A stretch of 64,000 nt of DNA from Alphaproteobacteria bacterium (GCA_024742275.1 JANSYS010000002.1:186001-250000), one strand, 5' to 3'. Counted from the stretch's first letter, positions 1-9,696 are shown. The notes: generated from the sequence alone by a model not told the origin. Made by a program: numbers and translations.

Positions 1-102
1 TTCAGCGGCTTCGTCCTGGATCGGGACCGCTATGACGCGGCCGTTCGAATTGCGGGCGGGGCGCCCGGTGTCGGTTTCTTCCCCGCCTACCGGGCGCGAT
101 AG
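1..102 (+). CDS. 3' end of an unidentified protein, cut by window edge
   Basis: Frame 1 is open from the first base to a TAG at 100-102 and encodes the last 33 residues of a protein ending FPAYRAR. The codons have the GC-rich third positions typical of this genome, so this looks like a real gene tail rather than chance. Nothing in the tail identifies a family. It converges on the GNAT gene on the other strand, and the two stop ends overlap by 16 bases (87-102). Confidence 0.5.
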   Translation, partial: FSGFVLDRDRYDAAVRIAGGAPGVGFFPAYRAR

Positions 103-602
103 GCGTCGCGCGAAAGCGCCATGGCGACCGCCTCGACCGGACCCGACCGCTTGTCCACCAGCCGCCGTCCGGTCTCGATGAAACCGGCGTCGTCGTAAAT
201 CCGACGGGCCCGGTCGTTCGACGCCAGCACCTCGAGCCGAATTTCCTCGGCACCCAGATCGTCGAAGGCGATGTGGAGGGCTTCCTGGAGGGCGGCACGT
301 CCGAGGCCCCGCGCGCGCTGGGTCCTATCGCCGATAAAAATGTGGAACGCCAACGCCTGCTGCGCACCGTCGACCGCCAGCAGATACACCGCGCCGACGA
401 TCTCGCCCGAGTCCGCCGGGCACAGCGCGTATCGGCGGTCCCGGTCCTGCGGGATCCAGTGCCGGATCATCCAGGCTCGCGCTTCGTCCCAGGTCACGTC
501 GCGCTGCGTTCCGACGAGATGATCGTAGAGGGCAGGGTCGCGCTGCCAATCGTACAGAGGCCGCAGGTCTGCTTCCCGTAGCGGCCGAAGACGGACCGTC
601 AT
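87..602 (-). CDS. GNAT family N-acetyltransferase (RimJ/RimL-like)
   Basis: Predicted to transfer an acetyl group from acetyl-CoA to an amine; the substrate is unknown. The 171-residue product opens MTVRLRPLREADL and contains the RimJ/RimL-type features: a WDEARAWMIRHW helix, a beta-strand pair around the VGAVYLL segment, the acetyl-CoA loop TQRARGLGRAAL (Q/RxxGxG/A type) and the C-terminal strand SNDRARRIYDDAGF. The ATG at 602-600 overlaps the stop of the upstream methyltransferase gene (ATGA), which indicates translational coupling. It is the last gene of a three-gene operon with a PhyH dioxygenase and a methyltransferase, so the target may be the same small molecule or sugar. Confidence 0.85.
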   Translation of the reverse strand: MTVRLRPLREADLRPLYDWQRDPALYDHLVGTQRDVTWDEARAWMIRHWIPQDRDRRYALCPADSGEIVGAVYLLAVDGAQQALAFHIFIGDRTQRARGLGRAALQEALHIAFDDLGAEEIRLEVLASNDRARRIYDDAGFIETGRRLVDKRSGPVEAVAMALSRDAYRAR

Positions 603-1345
603 CCGCGCTCCACGACCAGGAAGATCGAGGCGGTCAGATCGGGATAGGTGAAGCCGAGCTGATAGCAGCCTTCGAGATACTGTTCGCTCATCACTTCGCC
701 CCCGAACAGCCGGTCGAACTGGAAGTTGGCCAGGGGTTTGAAGAACACGCCGCCGCGATGGACGACATTCAAGCCCGCCTTGCGGGCGTCGCTCTCCAGG
801 GTGTCGAGAACGTAGGTGCGGCGGTGCCCATGCTTGACGTCGCTGGCGGTCAGCGCCGTGCAGTGGTCGATCAGCCCCATGGCGACGGCGATGCGCCGGG
901 ACGCGGCGTGCCCGTTCGGAACCACCACGAACGCCCGCCCACCCGGAGCCAGAAGTCCGCCGATTCGAGCCAGCGTCGCGACCGGGTCGACCACATGTTC
1001 CAGCACGTGCACCAGAAACACCGCGTCGTACCGGGCGTCGGTGATGAAGTCTTCGAACAGGGTCTGATGGAAGGTGCCCGGCGATTTCAGCCGTGATCGC
1101 GTCACGGCGAGAAATCGTTCGGCGGCGTCGACAACGTCTACCTTCCCGAAACGCTCCTCCAGCAGGACCGTGAGGTCGCCCTTGTAGCACCCCATCTGCA
1201 GGCAGCTCCCGGTGGCGGGCATCCAGGGGTCCAACGCCCGCATCATCCAGCCACGCATCCGCACGTCGAACTCCGACTCGTCGTAGTCCTCGACCAGATC
1301 GTTGACATAGGCGAACTCGATGTCTGACTGCCGGGCGTCGGTCAT
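599..1345 (-). CDS. Class I SAM-dependent methyltransferase
   Basis: A 248-residue Rossmann-fold methyltransferase. The SAM-binding motif I is LQMGCYKGD near residue 50, followed by VDVVDAAE (acidic ribose-binding position). The segment FLVHVLEHVVDP matches the usual methyltransferase-11/23 motif and LLAPGGRAFVVVPN is the motif III region. The ATG at 1345-1343 has an AGAGGA ribosome-binding site at good spacing. It lies 34 bases after the PhyH gene and overlaps the following GNAT gene by four bases. Such methyltransferases next to PhyH and GNAT genes often tailor sugars or secondary metabolites; the substrate here cannot be read from sequence. Confidence 0.85.
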   Translation of the reverse strand: MTDARQSDIEFAYVNDLVEDYDESEFDVRMRGWMMRALDPWMPATGSCLQMGCYKGDLTVLLEERFGKVDVVDAAERFLAVTRSRLKSPGTFHQTLFEDFITDARYDAVFLVHVLEHVVDPVATLARIGGLLAPGGRAFVVVPNGHAASRRIAVAMGLIDHCTALTASDVKHGHRRTYVLDTLESDARKAGLNVVHRGGVFFKPLANFQFDRLFGGEVMSEQYLEGCYQLGFTYPDLTASIFLVVERG

Positions 1346-1379
1346 GAAGGGTCCTCTGTGCTGGTCCGCAGATGCCGCC

Positions 1380-2183
1380 TCAGCGGTCTTCCCGATAGAA
1401 GCGATGTTCCGGCGGATTGTACCAGTCGTCGAGAGATTCCGGCACGCGGGCGTACCAGCCGAGGCGTCGTTTCAGGGTTTCGCCGGCCGATGCCACGCGT
1501 TCGGTCCCGAGTTGGCGTACATGGTCCATCTGCGGTTTGAAGAACGGGGGCGTGAAGGTCAGCGTGAGCGCCCGGCGCACCCTGTCCGAACGGTTGGCGC
1601 CGGCCGCGTGAAACAGGCGGGAATCAAACAGCAGGATACTGCCGGCGGGGGCATCGAATCGGTCGACCTGACGCTCGGTTTCAGTCCGGTCGCCGGCGCG
1701 GTGGGAGCCGAGGTCAAGCAGGGTGCCGCCGGTTTCGGAAGTGAACGGGTCCAGGGTCACGAGCATGTTGATCATCAGTCGAAGGTCGTCGCCCGCCGAG
1801 AAAGCCCGCAGGTCCCGGTGCCAGCGGTGCAGATACTCGCTGCCGGTCGAGGGATGGTTCATCAATCCGCCGAAGGAATTCACGATGAAGCTGCCGCCCA
1901 GGAATGCCTGGACGATGTCGGCAGCGGGCAGGTCTTCGACGAAGGAGGGAAAACAGTCATCGGCCGGCAGGATATGATGCGCGATTCCGGCTTCCGATAC
2001 CGCCATACCCTTCTCTCGCAGCACCCGGGCTGAGACTTCGGCGGCCGCCGCGAGGCCATTTCGCAGGCATTCCAGGCGGTCGGCGTCGAGAACGGCATCA
2101 AGGCAAACGGCCCCGTCGCGCTCCAGGTGATGCAGCGCGCCGGGCAGGTCGTCATGGGTCGCGGTCTGGAGTCGCGGTGTCAT
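1380..2183 (-). CDS. Phytanoyl-CoA dioxygenase (PhyH) family protein
   Basis: A 267-residue Fe(II)/2-oxoglutarate-dependent oxygenase of the PhyH family, expected to hydroxylate a small molecule. The iron-binding facial triad is visible: H122 and D124 in the RWHRD motif, and the distal H192 in LFHAAGANRSDRVRRALT, where an arginine about 12 residues later would bind the 2-oxoglutarate carboxylate. The length is normal for the family. It is the first gene of the minus-strand operon PhyH, methyltransferase, GNAT. The substrate is unknown; the operon context suggests decoration of a metabolite or glycan rather than fatty acid oxidation. Confidence 0.85.
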   Translation of the reverse strand: MTPRLQTATHDDLPGALHHLERDGAVCLDAVLDADRLECLRNGLAAAAEVSARVLREKGMAVSEAGIAHHILPADDCFPSFVEDLPAADIVQAFLGGSFIVNSFGGLMNHPSTGSEYLHRWHRDLRAFSAGDDLRLMINMLVTLDPFTSETGGTLLDLGSHRAGDRTETERQVDRFDAPAGSILLFDSRLFHAAGANRSDRVRRALTLTFTPPFFKPQMDHVRQLGTERVASAGETLKRRLGWYARVPESLDDWYNPPEHRFYREDR

Positions 2184-2279
2184 GGCAGCGCCTCGATAGA
2201 CAGGCGGTCAGGCTACCATGATTCCCGTCTCAGCTCAGCGGTTTCCCGGATGGTTTCGATCGTCTGTCGACCGTCCCGG

Positions 2280-2852
2280 TCAGTCGCCCAGATCCTCTGT
2301 CAGCGACGAAGGCTCGATGGTCTTGAAGAAGCCGGTCACCGTGTCGCCGTTGGCCGAGAGGGGTAGAATCAGGCGCACATAGCTCATCGGCGCACCGGCA
2401 ATCGGCACGAAGCTCCTGCGGGCGAGGCTGGCGCTCCGACTCTCCGCGATCCGCCTCAGGGCGTCGGTGACGATCCGCGCGTCGCGCTCCTCGAAGAAGG
2501 CTCTGACGGTCATGCCGAACGCCTGAAAGGCCGCCTTCTCGCCGATATAGTTGCCGACCATCCGCACCACGGCATCCTCTTCGGCCGGCAGATAGTCGAG
2601 CAGCATGGTGTAGTCGAGGACGGCTTCCGGAACCGTGCCGACATCGAGCGAAGCCGGCAGCTTGTCTCCGATGCGCGCTGCGTTCCAAGCCATGAGGCAG
2701 CTCTCCAGCGTCGGGTAGGTGGAGATATCGCCGAGGGCGAGTTCCTGCTGACTGCTGGGTTGGGCCGGCTGCGCCGCCGTCTCCGCGGCCTCCGTCTCAG
2801 CTTCTCTCATGGGCCTCTCCTCGATCGGATCGTCTTGCTGGTCAACTGCCAT
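2280..2852 (-). CDS. PAS-domain protein of the PAS_5-like type
   Basis: A 190-residue soluble protein. The first 45 residues are acidic and Ala/Gln-rich. The rest resembles the alphaproteobacterial PAS_5 family: a motif close to W-x-x-x-R-x-G-x-x-L-P near the start of the domain, a central region with an R-x-V-G-x-x-I pattern, and a final segment with YVRLILPLSANGD. No output domain is present, so it may be a stand-alone sensor or adaptor. The ATG at 2852-2850 overlaps the stop of the upstream gene in another frame by 11 bases, which suggests coupling. Upstream sequence in its own frame is also open but low in complexity, so I place the start here. Confidence 0.6.
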   Translation of the reverse strand: MAVDQQDDPIEERPMREAETEAAETAAQPAQPSSQQELALGDISTYPTLESCLMAWNAARIGDKLPASLDVGTVPEAVLDYTMLLDYLPAEEDAVVRMVGNYIGEKAAFQAFGMTVRAFFEERDARIVTDALRRIAESRSASLARRSFVPIAGAPMSYVRLILPLSANGDTVTGFFKTIEPSSLTEDLGD

Positions 2853-3812
2853 GGTTCCGATCCTCGCTGTCGCCTTCGCCGGTGCGCTCGGGCGGTTTTC
2901 TAAAAGCCTCCGATCGGTAGATCGACGGATCGAAGTCGCCGAAGCGGATGGAGATGAGACGGTGAAGGTTCTCGATATCGCCGATACGCAGATCCTTGAC
3001 GTTCCGCGCCAGGCGCGCCGAACCGGCGCGATGTCGAGGCTCCATGCGCGCAACTCGTTGATTGCCGGCCAGACCCGCGCGCCAAGCCTCTCCTGATCTG
3101 CGATGGCACCACGGATATCGTTCGCCAGCATGTCGAGTCCCATGGTGCGTTTCGTCGCCCAGACCATCACGGACCGGAGCTTGAGTGCCGCGTCGCGCAA
3201 GCGATCCTGCTCGGCGAAGGCTTCCCGTTGCGTCCCAAGGGTTGCCATCTCGCCCACCATGCGTTGGCACCTGGTGACATCCTCGCGCAACCGGACAGAA
3301 CGAGCGGCGGAATCCAAGTGATCTCGGATCTGATCCACGATATGGGATTTGCGTCGGGTATCGATCCCGATCAGCTCCCGGGCGATGATCTCCGAGACAT
3401 TCGCCGCCTCGGTGGTACCGTCGCCCGCGCTCCGGGCCGACAAGGCTTCCAGGATCCGTTGCTCAACCCGTTCGAGTGTCCCCTCGGCAACGCGCCATGA
3501 CGGGCGACCGTCTATCGGTTCCGACGGTATGGGGTCGCCCGCAGCAATCGTTTCGCAGTAGTTCAGCGCGGGAGCGACGATCCGCAGCAACGAAAGATCG
3601 GGATGGCCTGCTGACAGTTCGGCGGCGGAGTCCACCATGGCAAGCGGAACCGCCGCGCTGTTGCCGCCGAAATCGACCTTCAGCACAGGCTCGCGATCCG
3701 GCGTCCGCGTGAACACCATGTGCTTCTGCTTGAGGTAGGCGGAGGTGAAGTCGAAGCGTCCGCCCTGAGCCGGCTGCTCCACGTTCCCCGAAATGTACGG
3801 CATCGAACCCAT
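2842..3812 (-). pseudogene. Hypothetical protein with an apparent -1 frameshift
   Basis: No family recognised. From the ATG at 3812-3810 one frame encodes a plausible protein with long Arg/Glu-rich helices, ending sensibly near NELRAWSLDI. At about 3001-3025 the good coding signal moves to the -1 frame, which continues NVKDLRIGDIENLHRL and FGDFDPSIYRSEAF and ends at a TGA at 2844-2842. After the switch point the first frame turns into Ser/Arg/Thr-rich sequence, as expected for a shadow frame. The corrected product would be about 320 residues. The switch falls in a GC-rich repeat-like stretch, so loss of one base, a sequencing error or less likely programmed slippage all fit. An alternative start is the ATG at 3908. 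Confidence 0.5.
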
Positions 3813-3988
3813 GACCGCCCGGTCGCTCCAACCTGTCGTCGGACGATTGAGATATGGCGGTTGGCGCGGTTTTAAAGAGGTCGCCGGTCGCCCAGGTTCC
3901 GATGCCATCGCCCGGCACATGGTGTCGCGGCCCATCCCGGAGCTATAGTTGAGGACCAGGACGGCAACGCTCTTCGGGAGGTCCACGC

Positions 3989-4903
3989 ATGACCGGCTCT
4001 TATCCCCGTGACATGGTCGGCTACGGTCGAACGCCGTTGGACCCGAGATGGCCCGGTGACGCCCGGATCGCGCTGCAGATCGTCTTGAACTACGAAGAAG
4101 GAGGAGAGAACGCGATCCTGCACGGGGATGCGGCCTCGGAGGCGTTCCTGTCCGAAATGATCGGCGCGGCTCCACTCGAAGGACAGCGCAACCTGAACAT
4201 GGAGTCGATCTACGAGTTCGGCTCCCGGGTCGGCTTCTGGCGTATCCACCGCGAATTTACCCGGCGCGGGTTGCCGCTCACGGTCTACGCCGTCGGCATG
4301 GCGATGGAGCGCAATGCCGAGGTCGGTCCGGCCATGGTGGAGGCAGGTTGGGAGGTGGCGAGCCATGGCTACCGCTGGATCGACTATCAGACCGTGCCGG
4401 AGGAGATCGAGCGGGAGCACATGGGGAAGGCCATCGCCGCGATCGAGCGGTCGACCGGCAACCGGCCCGTGGGCTGGTACACCGGCCGCAATAGCCCCAA
4501 CACCCGGCGCCTCGTCGTCGAGCGGGGCGGCTTTCTCTACGACAGCGACAGCTATGCCGACGAACTGCCCTACTGGACGCGGGACTTCGGCGCCCCGCAC
4601 CTCGTCATTCCGTATACCCTCGACGCCAACGACATGCGCTTTGCGGTGAACCAGGGGTTCAACTCGGGTGATCAGTTCTTCGCCTATCTGCGCGACAGCT
4701 TCGACGTTCTGTATGCCGAAGGGGAGGACCAGCCGAAGATGATGTCGGTCGGTTTGCATTGCCGTCTCGTCGGTCGGCCAGGGCGTTTCGCCGCCCTGCA
4801 GCGCTTCCTCGATCACGTCGAGAAACACGACCGCGTGTGGGTCTGCCGGCGGGACGAGATCGCCCGCCACTGGCACGACAACCACAAGCCCGGAGACGCC
4901 TGA
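3989..4903 (+). CDS. puuE: Allantoinase PuuE (polysaccharide deacetylase family)
   Basis: A 304-residue NodB-fold hydrolase of the PuuE type, which opens the ring of allantoin to allantoate without the usual metal amidohydrolase. Typical features are the N-terminal PRDMVGYGRTPLDPRWPG, the ALQIVLNYEEGGE strand, SMEY-like MESIYEFGSRVGFWR, the ASHGYRW motif and the WYTGRNSPNTR segment. It starts at an ATG with a strong GGGAGG site seven bases upstream, in a promoter region shared with the divergent frameshifted gene. It overlaps the next GNAT gene by three bases. No other purine-catabolism gene is in the window, so a role on a related polysaccharide-like or ureide substrate is possible. Confidence 0.82.
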   Translation: MTGSYPRDMVGYGRTPLDPRWPGDARIALQIVLNYEEGGENAILHGDAASEAFLSEMIGAAPLEGQRNLNMESIYEFGSRVGFWRIHREFTRRGLPLTVYAVGMAMERNAEVGPAMVEAGWEVASHGYRWIDYQTVPEEIEREHMGKAIAAIERSTGNRPVGWYTGRNSPNTRRLVVERGGFLYDSDSYADELPYWTRDFGAPHLVIPYTLDANDMRFAVNQGFNSGDQFFAYLRDSFDVLYAEGEDQPKMMSVGLHCRLVGRPGRFAALQRFLDHVEKHDRVWVCRRDEIARHWHDNHKPGDA

Positions 4904-5754
4904 TGGCCGGAGACTACCAGATCGCGGTGATGTCCGAGGCCGACGTTGCGACGGCGGTCAACTGGGCGGCAGCGGAGGGTTGGAACCCAGGCAAAGGCGA
5001 TGCCGCCTGCTTCCGTGCGGCCGATCCGGACGGCTTCCTCGGCGGCTATCTCGATGGCAGGCTGATCGCGTCGATCTCCGTGGTGAACTACGGTCCCGAC
5101 TTCGCGTTTCTCGGCTTCTACATCGTCGATCCGGACCATCGGGGCCGGGGGTACGGCTACCGGCTTTGGCAGGCTGGAATCGCCCATGCGGGAGGCCGGT
5201 TGATCGGGCTCGATGGGGTGGTGGCCGAGCAGGAGAACTACAAACGTTCGGGCTTCGTCCTCGCCTATCGCAATATCTGCTACGGCGGCGCCGTGGGAGC
5301 CCTCCCTCAGGCCCATGGCGGGATCGATGTCCGGCCGCTCGACGCCGCCGACCCCGATGTCGGGGCCATGGACCGGAGGGTTTTTCCCGCCGATCGGGCG
5401 TCGTTCCTGGCCGACTGGATCGGCGCCGAGGGTCACATTGGCAGGGCCGCCTACCGGAATGGCGACCTGACCGGTTTTGCCGTGGCCCGGCCGTGCCGAG
5501 CGGGCTGGAAGATCGGCCCGCTGGTCGCCGCGGACCGTCAGGTCGCCGAGACGCTTCTGGCGGACCTGATCCCGGCCATCGGTCCCGCCGGGGAGATCTA
5601 CCTCGACACGCCGGAGCCCAACGGCGACGCGCTTGCCCTGGCGGCCGATATGGGGCTTGAGCCGGTGTTCGAGACGGCGCGGATGTACACGGGCGTCGCC
5701 CCCGCGCTAGACATCGCGCTGGTCTATGGCGTGACCACTTTCGAATTGGGCTGA
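4903..5754 (+). CDS. GNAT N-acetyltransferase with C-terminal Acetyltransf_18-type domain
   Basis: A 283-residue protein with an N-terminal GNAT domain (acetyl-CoA loop VDPDHRGRGYGYRLW near residues 75-90; V-A-E-Q-E-N-Y-K-R-S-G-F as the terminal strand) and a second half of about 140 residues like the domain found after GNAT in this subfamily (IGRAAYRNGDLTGFAVARP; IGPLVAADRQVAETLL). The ATG overlaps the puuE stop (TGATG), so the two are translationally coupled. A real shared function with allantoinase is inferred from the coupling only. The acetylation substrate is unknown. Confidence 0.82.
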   Translation: MAGDYQIAVMSEADVATAVNWAAAEGWNPGKGDAACFRAADPDGFLGGYLDGRLIASISVVNYGPDFAFLGFYIVDPDHRGRGYGYRLWQAGIAHAGGRLIGLDGVVAEQENYKRSGFVLAYRNICYGGAVGALPQAHGGIDVRPLDAADPDVGAMDRRVFPADRASFLADWIGAEGHIGRAAYRNGDLTGFAVARPCRAGWKIGPLVAADRQVAETLLADLIPAIGPAGEIYLDTPEPNGDALALAADMGLEPVFETARMYTGVAPALDIALVYGVTTFELG

Positions 5755-5772
5755 GACTACGGGGCGATCTAA

Positions 5773-6831
<1,059 letters not shown>

Positions 6832-6855
6832 TCAGAATCTAGGGAGAGGAACCCC

Positions 6856-7770
6856 ATGTCGCTCGCCATGAACCGAGAGGTGTTCGTCACCTGCGCCGTC
6901 ACCGGCTCCGGCGGCACCCAGGACAAGAGCCCCCATGTGCCCCGGTCGCCGCAGCAGATAGCCGACAGCGCGATCGAGGCTGCTAGGGCGGGCGCGGCCG
7001 TGGTCCATTGTCACGTCCGCGACCCGGAGACCGGCGCGCCGAGCCGTCGGCTGGACCTGTATCGCGAGCTGACAGACCGGATCAGGGCGGCGGATGTCGA
7101 CGTCGTGCTCAACCTGACCACGGGCATGGGCGGCGACCTGGTCCACGGGCCGGTCGAGAGCCCGCTGCCGCTGAACGAGACCGGCACCGACCTCGCCGGC
7201 GCGTCCGAACGCATGGCCCATATCCGCGAATGCCTGCCGGAGATCTGTACCCTCGACTGCGGCACCATGAACTTCGCCGAAGCCGACTACGTCATGATGA
7301 ATACGCCCGGCACCCTTCGGGCCATGGGCGCCATGATGACCGAGCTCGGCGTGAAGGCGGAGATCGAGGCTTTCGACACCGGCCATCTCTGGTTCGCCAA
7401 GCAGCTCGTCAAAGAAGGAGTGCTGAGCGATCCGGCGCTCGTGCAGCTCTGCATGGGCGTGCCCTGGGGGGCGCCGAACGATCTGAACACCTTCCTGGCC
7501 ATGGTCAACGCCATCCCGGATGGCTGGACATTTTCCGCCTTTTCCCTCGGCCGGGACCAGATGCCGTATGCCGCCGCCTCGGTGCTCGCCGGCGGGCACG
7601 TGCGGGTCGGCCTGGAGGACAACCTGTATCTCGAGCGCGGCGTGCTGGCGACGAATGCCCAACTCGTGGAGAAGGCGGTGACGGCGGTCGAGACGCTCGG
7701 GGCGACGGTCATCGGGCCGGAGCAGGTCCGCCGGAAACTCGGCCTCGTCAAGCGGGCGCCGGCCTCGTGA
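6856..7770 (+). CDS. BKACE-family (DUF849) beta-keto acid cleavage enzyme, probable 3-dehydrocarnitine:acetyl-CoA trimethylamine transferase
   Basis: A 304-residue TIM-barrel zinc enzyme of the beta-keto acid cleavage (BKACE) family, which condenses a beta-keto acid with acetyl-CoA to give acetoacetate and a new CoA ester. Zinc-binding H51 and H53 lie in VVHCHVRDP, and the C-terminal HVRVGLEDNLYL matches the family signature. The next gene, coupled by a four-base overlap, is an L-carnitine dehydrogenase homologue, so the likely substrate is 3-dehydrocarnitine and the likely products are acetoacetate and betainyl-CoA. The start has an AGGGAGAGGA site; an ATG at 6868 is also possible. Confidence 0.82.
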   Translation: MSLAMNREVFVTCAVTGSGGTQDKSPHVPRSPQQIADSAIEAARAGAAVVHCHVRDPETGAPSRRLDLYRELTDRIRAADVDVVLNLTTGMGGDLVHGPVESPLPLNETGTDLAGASERMAHIRECLPEICTLDCGTMNFAEADYVMMNTPGTLRAMGAMMTELGVKAEIEAFDTGHLWFAKQLVKEGVLSDPALVQLCMGVPWGAPNDLNTFLAMVNAIPDGWTFSAFSLGRDQMPYAAASVLAGGHVRVGLEDNLYLERGVLATNAQLVEKAVTAVETLGATVIGPEQVRRKLGLVKRAPAS

Positions 7771-8762
7771 GCGCCCTTCCAGCCAAGGCGGCCATTCTCG
7801 GCGCCGGGGTGATCGGGTCCGGCTGGCTCGCCCGGCTGATCGACAACGGCGTCGAGTGCGCGGTGTTCGACCCCGATCCCGGTGCCGGGTCGACCATAGC
7901 TCCGGTGCTGGAGAACGCGGAACGGGCGGCAGCCGAGCTGATCGACGTGCCGAGACCGCGGAAGGGCGCCTGGTCGCTGACCGGCTCCGTCGCCGACGCG
8001 GTCGCCGGCGCCGACCTGATCGTGGAGGCGGTGCCCGAACGCCTTGATGTGAAGCGCGCCGTCTATCGGGAGATCGAGTCGGCGAATGCCGACGGGATCA
8101 TCGCCTCGTCGACCAGTGGATTCAGGCCGAGCGTGCTGCAGGAGGGCATGTCCCACCCGGAGCGCCTGATCGTCGCCCACCCGTTCAACCCCGTCTATCT
8201 GCTGCCGCTGGTCGAGGTGGTCGGCGGCAAGGCGACCGATCCTGCTGCGATCGAACGGGCGATGGCGCTCTACACGGCTCTGGGCATGAAGCCGCTCCAT
8301 CTGAAGGTCGAGATCGACGCCTTCGTCGCCGACCGGCTGATGGAAGCCCTGTGGCGCGAAGCGCTGTGGCTGGTCAATGATGGGGTGGCGACGACCGAGG
8401 AGATCGACGACGCGATCCGCTACGGCTGCGGGCTGCGCTGGGCGCAGATGGGGACGTTCCAGACCTTTCAAATCGCGGGCGGCGAACGCGGCATGCGCCA
8501 CTTCATGGAGCAGTTCGGGCCGGCGTTGGCTTGGCCCTGGACCAAGCTTACGGACGTACCGGACCTGACGCCGGACCTGATTGATCGCATCGCCGAGCAG
8601 TCCGACGCCCAGGCCGACGGACGGACCCCACGGGATCTTGAACGCATCCGCGACGCGAATCTGGTAGCGATTCTGAAAGCGCTTCGCGCCACCGGTTGGG
8701 GCGCTGGGGAAACCCTGGCCGGGTACGAGGCGCGGTTGCGGGAGACGACGATTGGAGACTAG
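7767..8762 (+). CDS. L-carnitine dehydrogenase-like 3-hydroxyacyl dehydrogenase
   Basis: Predicted to oxidise L-carnitine to 3-dehydrocarnitine with NAD+. The 331-residue protein starts at a GTG overlapping the BKACE stop (GTGA). It has the NAD-binding motif ILGAGVIGSGW near residue 10, the catalytic HPFNPVYLLPLVEVVGG segment, and a helical C-terminal domain with DAFVADRLMEALWREAL. The motif GxGVIGxGW and the neighbouring BKACE gene are typical of carnitine catabolism. The usual betainyl-CoA thioesterase, fused or adjacent, is not visible here. A generic 3-hydroxyacyl-CoA dehydrogenase role cannot be excluded. Confidence 0.8.
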   Translation: MSALPAKAAILGAGVIGSGWLARLIDNGVECAVFDPDPGAGSTIAPVLENAERAAAELIDVPRPRKGAWSLTGSVADAVAGADLIVEAVPERLDVKRAVYREIESANADGIIASSTSGFRPSVLQEGMSHPERLIVAHPFNPVYLLPLVEVVGGKATDPAAIERAMALYTALGMKPLHLKVEIDAFVADRLMEALWREALWLVNDGVATTEEIDDAIRYGCGLRWAQMGTFQTFQIAGGERGMRHFMEQFGPALAWPWTKLTDVPDLTPDLIDRIAEQSDAQADGRTPRDLERIRDANLVAILKALRATGWGAGETLAGYEARLRETTIGD

Positions 8763-8765
8763 GCC

Positions 8766-9665
8766 ATGTGGCGCCGGGTCCTACTGGCACTGGGTATTGC
8801 AGCGACGTCCGGCACCGCAGCGGCCGAGGGTTGGCGGGTGGAGCCGGTCGATCCGGCCGCGTATCCGCCGGAAATCGTCGCCGAAACCGGCGATCCCGCG
8901 CCGGACGGTCTGCCGGACGGTCGCGTCGCCCGGGCGCCCAAAGGCGATATCCGGGCCGCATGGTACATCGCGCCGACGCTGCGCTACGGCCACGGAATTC
9001 TGGGCGACGCCGTCGAGGCCGGGGGTCTGCGCGTGCAGACCGCGGACGGTGCGATCCTGTCCCTCGTGCTTCCCGAGAGCGAGGTGTTCGAGGATCGAAC
9101 CCCGCTGCTCGCCGATCTTGACGGCGACGGCCGCACAGAGATCGTGGCCCTGCGCGCGTCGTTGACGGCGGGCGGGTCGGTCACCGTCTATGGCGTTGAC
9201 GGGAACGCTCTTGTCGAGCGCGGGTCGACCGGGTTCATCGGCCGGTCGCACCGTTGGCTCAATGTGGCGGGAATAGCCGACTTCCTCGGGGAAGGAGGAT
9301 TGCAGATTGCCTACGTGCAGACCCCGCATATCGGCGGGACTCTCCTGGTCTACCGGCTGGAGCCGAGCGGCTTGTCGAAGGTGGCGGAGCTGTACGGGTT
9401 CTCCAATCATGTGATCGGCGCTACCGAGCAGCGCCTGTCGGCGGTTGCCGATGTCGATGGCGACAGCCGGCCGGACTTGGCGCTGCCGTCGGCTGATCGC
9501 AAGACCTTGAGGATCGTGTCGATCGGCGTGGACGGTATCCGGGAGATCGCCAACGTCCCGCTCCCGGCCCGGGTCGACAAGGCGATCCTTGCGGAGGAAA
9601 CCGTTACCGGTCCGCGTTTCGTGGTCGGGCTGGACGACGGATCGGTCGTCGGCGTCGCAAGGTAG
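8766..9665 (+). CDS. Secreted FG-GAP/VCBS-repeat protein
   Basis: A 299-residue predicted periplasmic or secreted protein. Residues 1-20 form a signal peptide (MWRRVLLALGIAATSGTAAA). Two calcium-binding repeat loops of the FG-GAP/VCBS type are visible, DLDGDGRTEIVAL near residue 118 and DVDGDSRPDLAL near 230, so a beta-propeller is likely. It starts three bases after the carnitine dehydrogenase stop, so it is cotranscribed with it. Its function is unknown; the position could be fortuitous operon packing. Confidence 0.75.
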   Translation: MWRRVLLALGIAATSGTAAAEGWRVEPVDPAAYPPEIVAETGDPAPDGLPDGRVARAPKGDIRAAWYIAPTLRYGHGILGDAVEAGGLRVQTADGAILSLVLPESEVFEDRTPLLADLDGDGRTEIVALRASLTAGGSVTVYGVDGNALVERGSTGFIGRSHRWLNVAGIADFLGEGGLQIAYVQTPHIGGTLLVYRLEPSGLSKVAELYGFSNHVIGATEQRLSAVADVDGDSRPDLALPSADRKTLRIVSIGVDGIREIANVPLPARVDKAILAEETVTGPRFVVGLDDGSVVGVAR

Positions 9666-9696
9666 CGCGACCCGAGCGCCGGCGCGCGTTCTGGCG

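Noticed and set aside
2280..4175. A single 631-residue protein spanning the frameshifted gene and the PAS gene
   Set aside because: The first 100 residues and the stretch between about 2852 and 3000 look like non-coding frame. The -1 frame carries better coding sequence there and ends just inside the PAS gene start.
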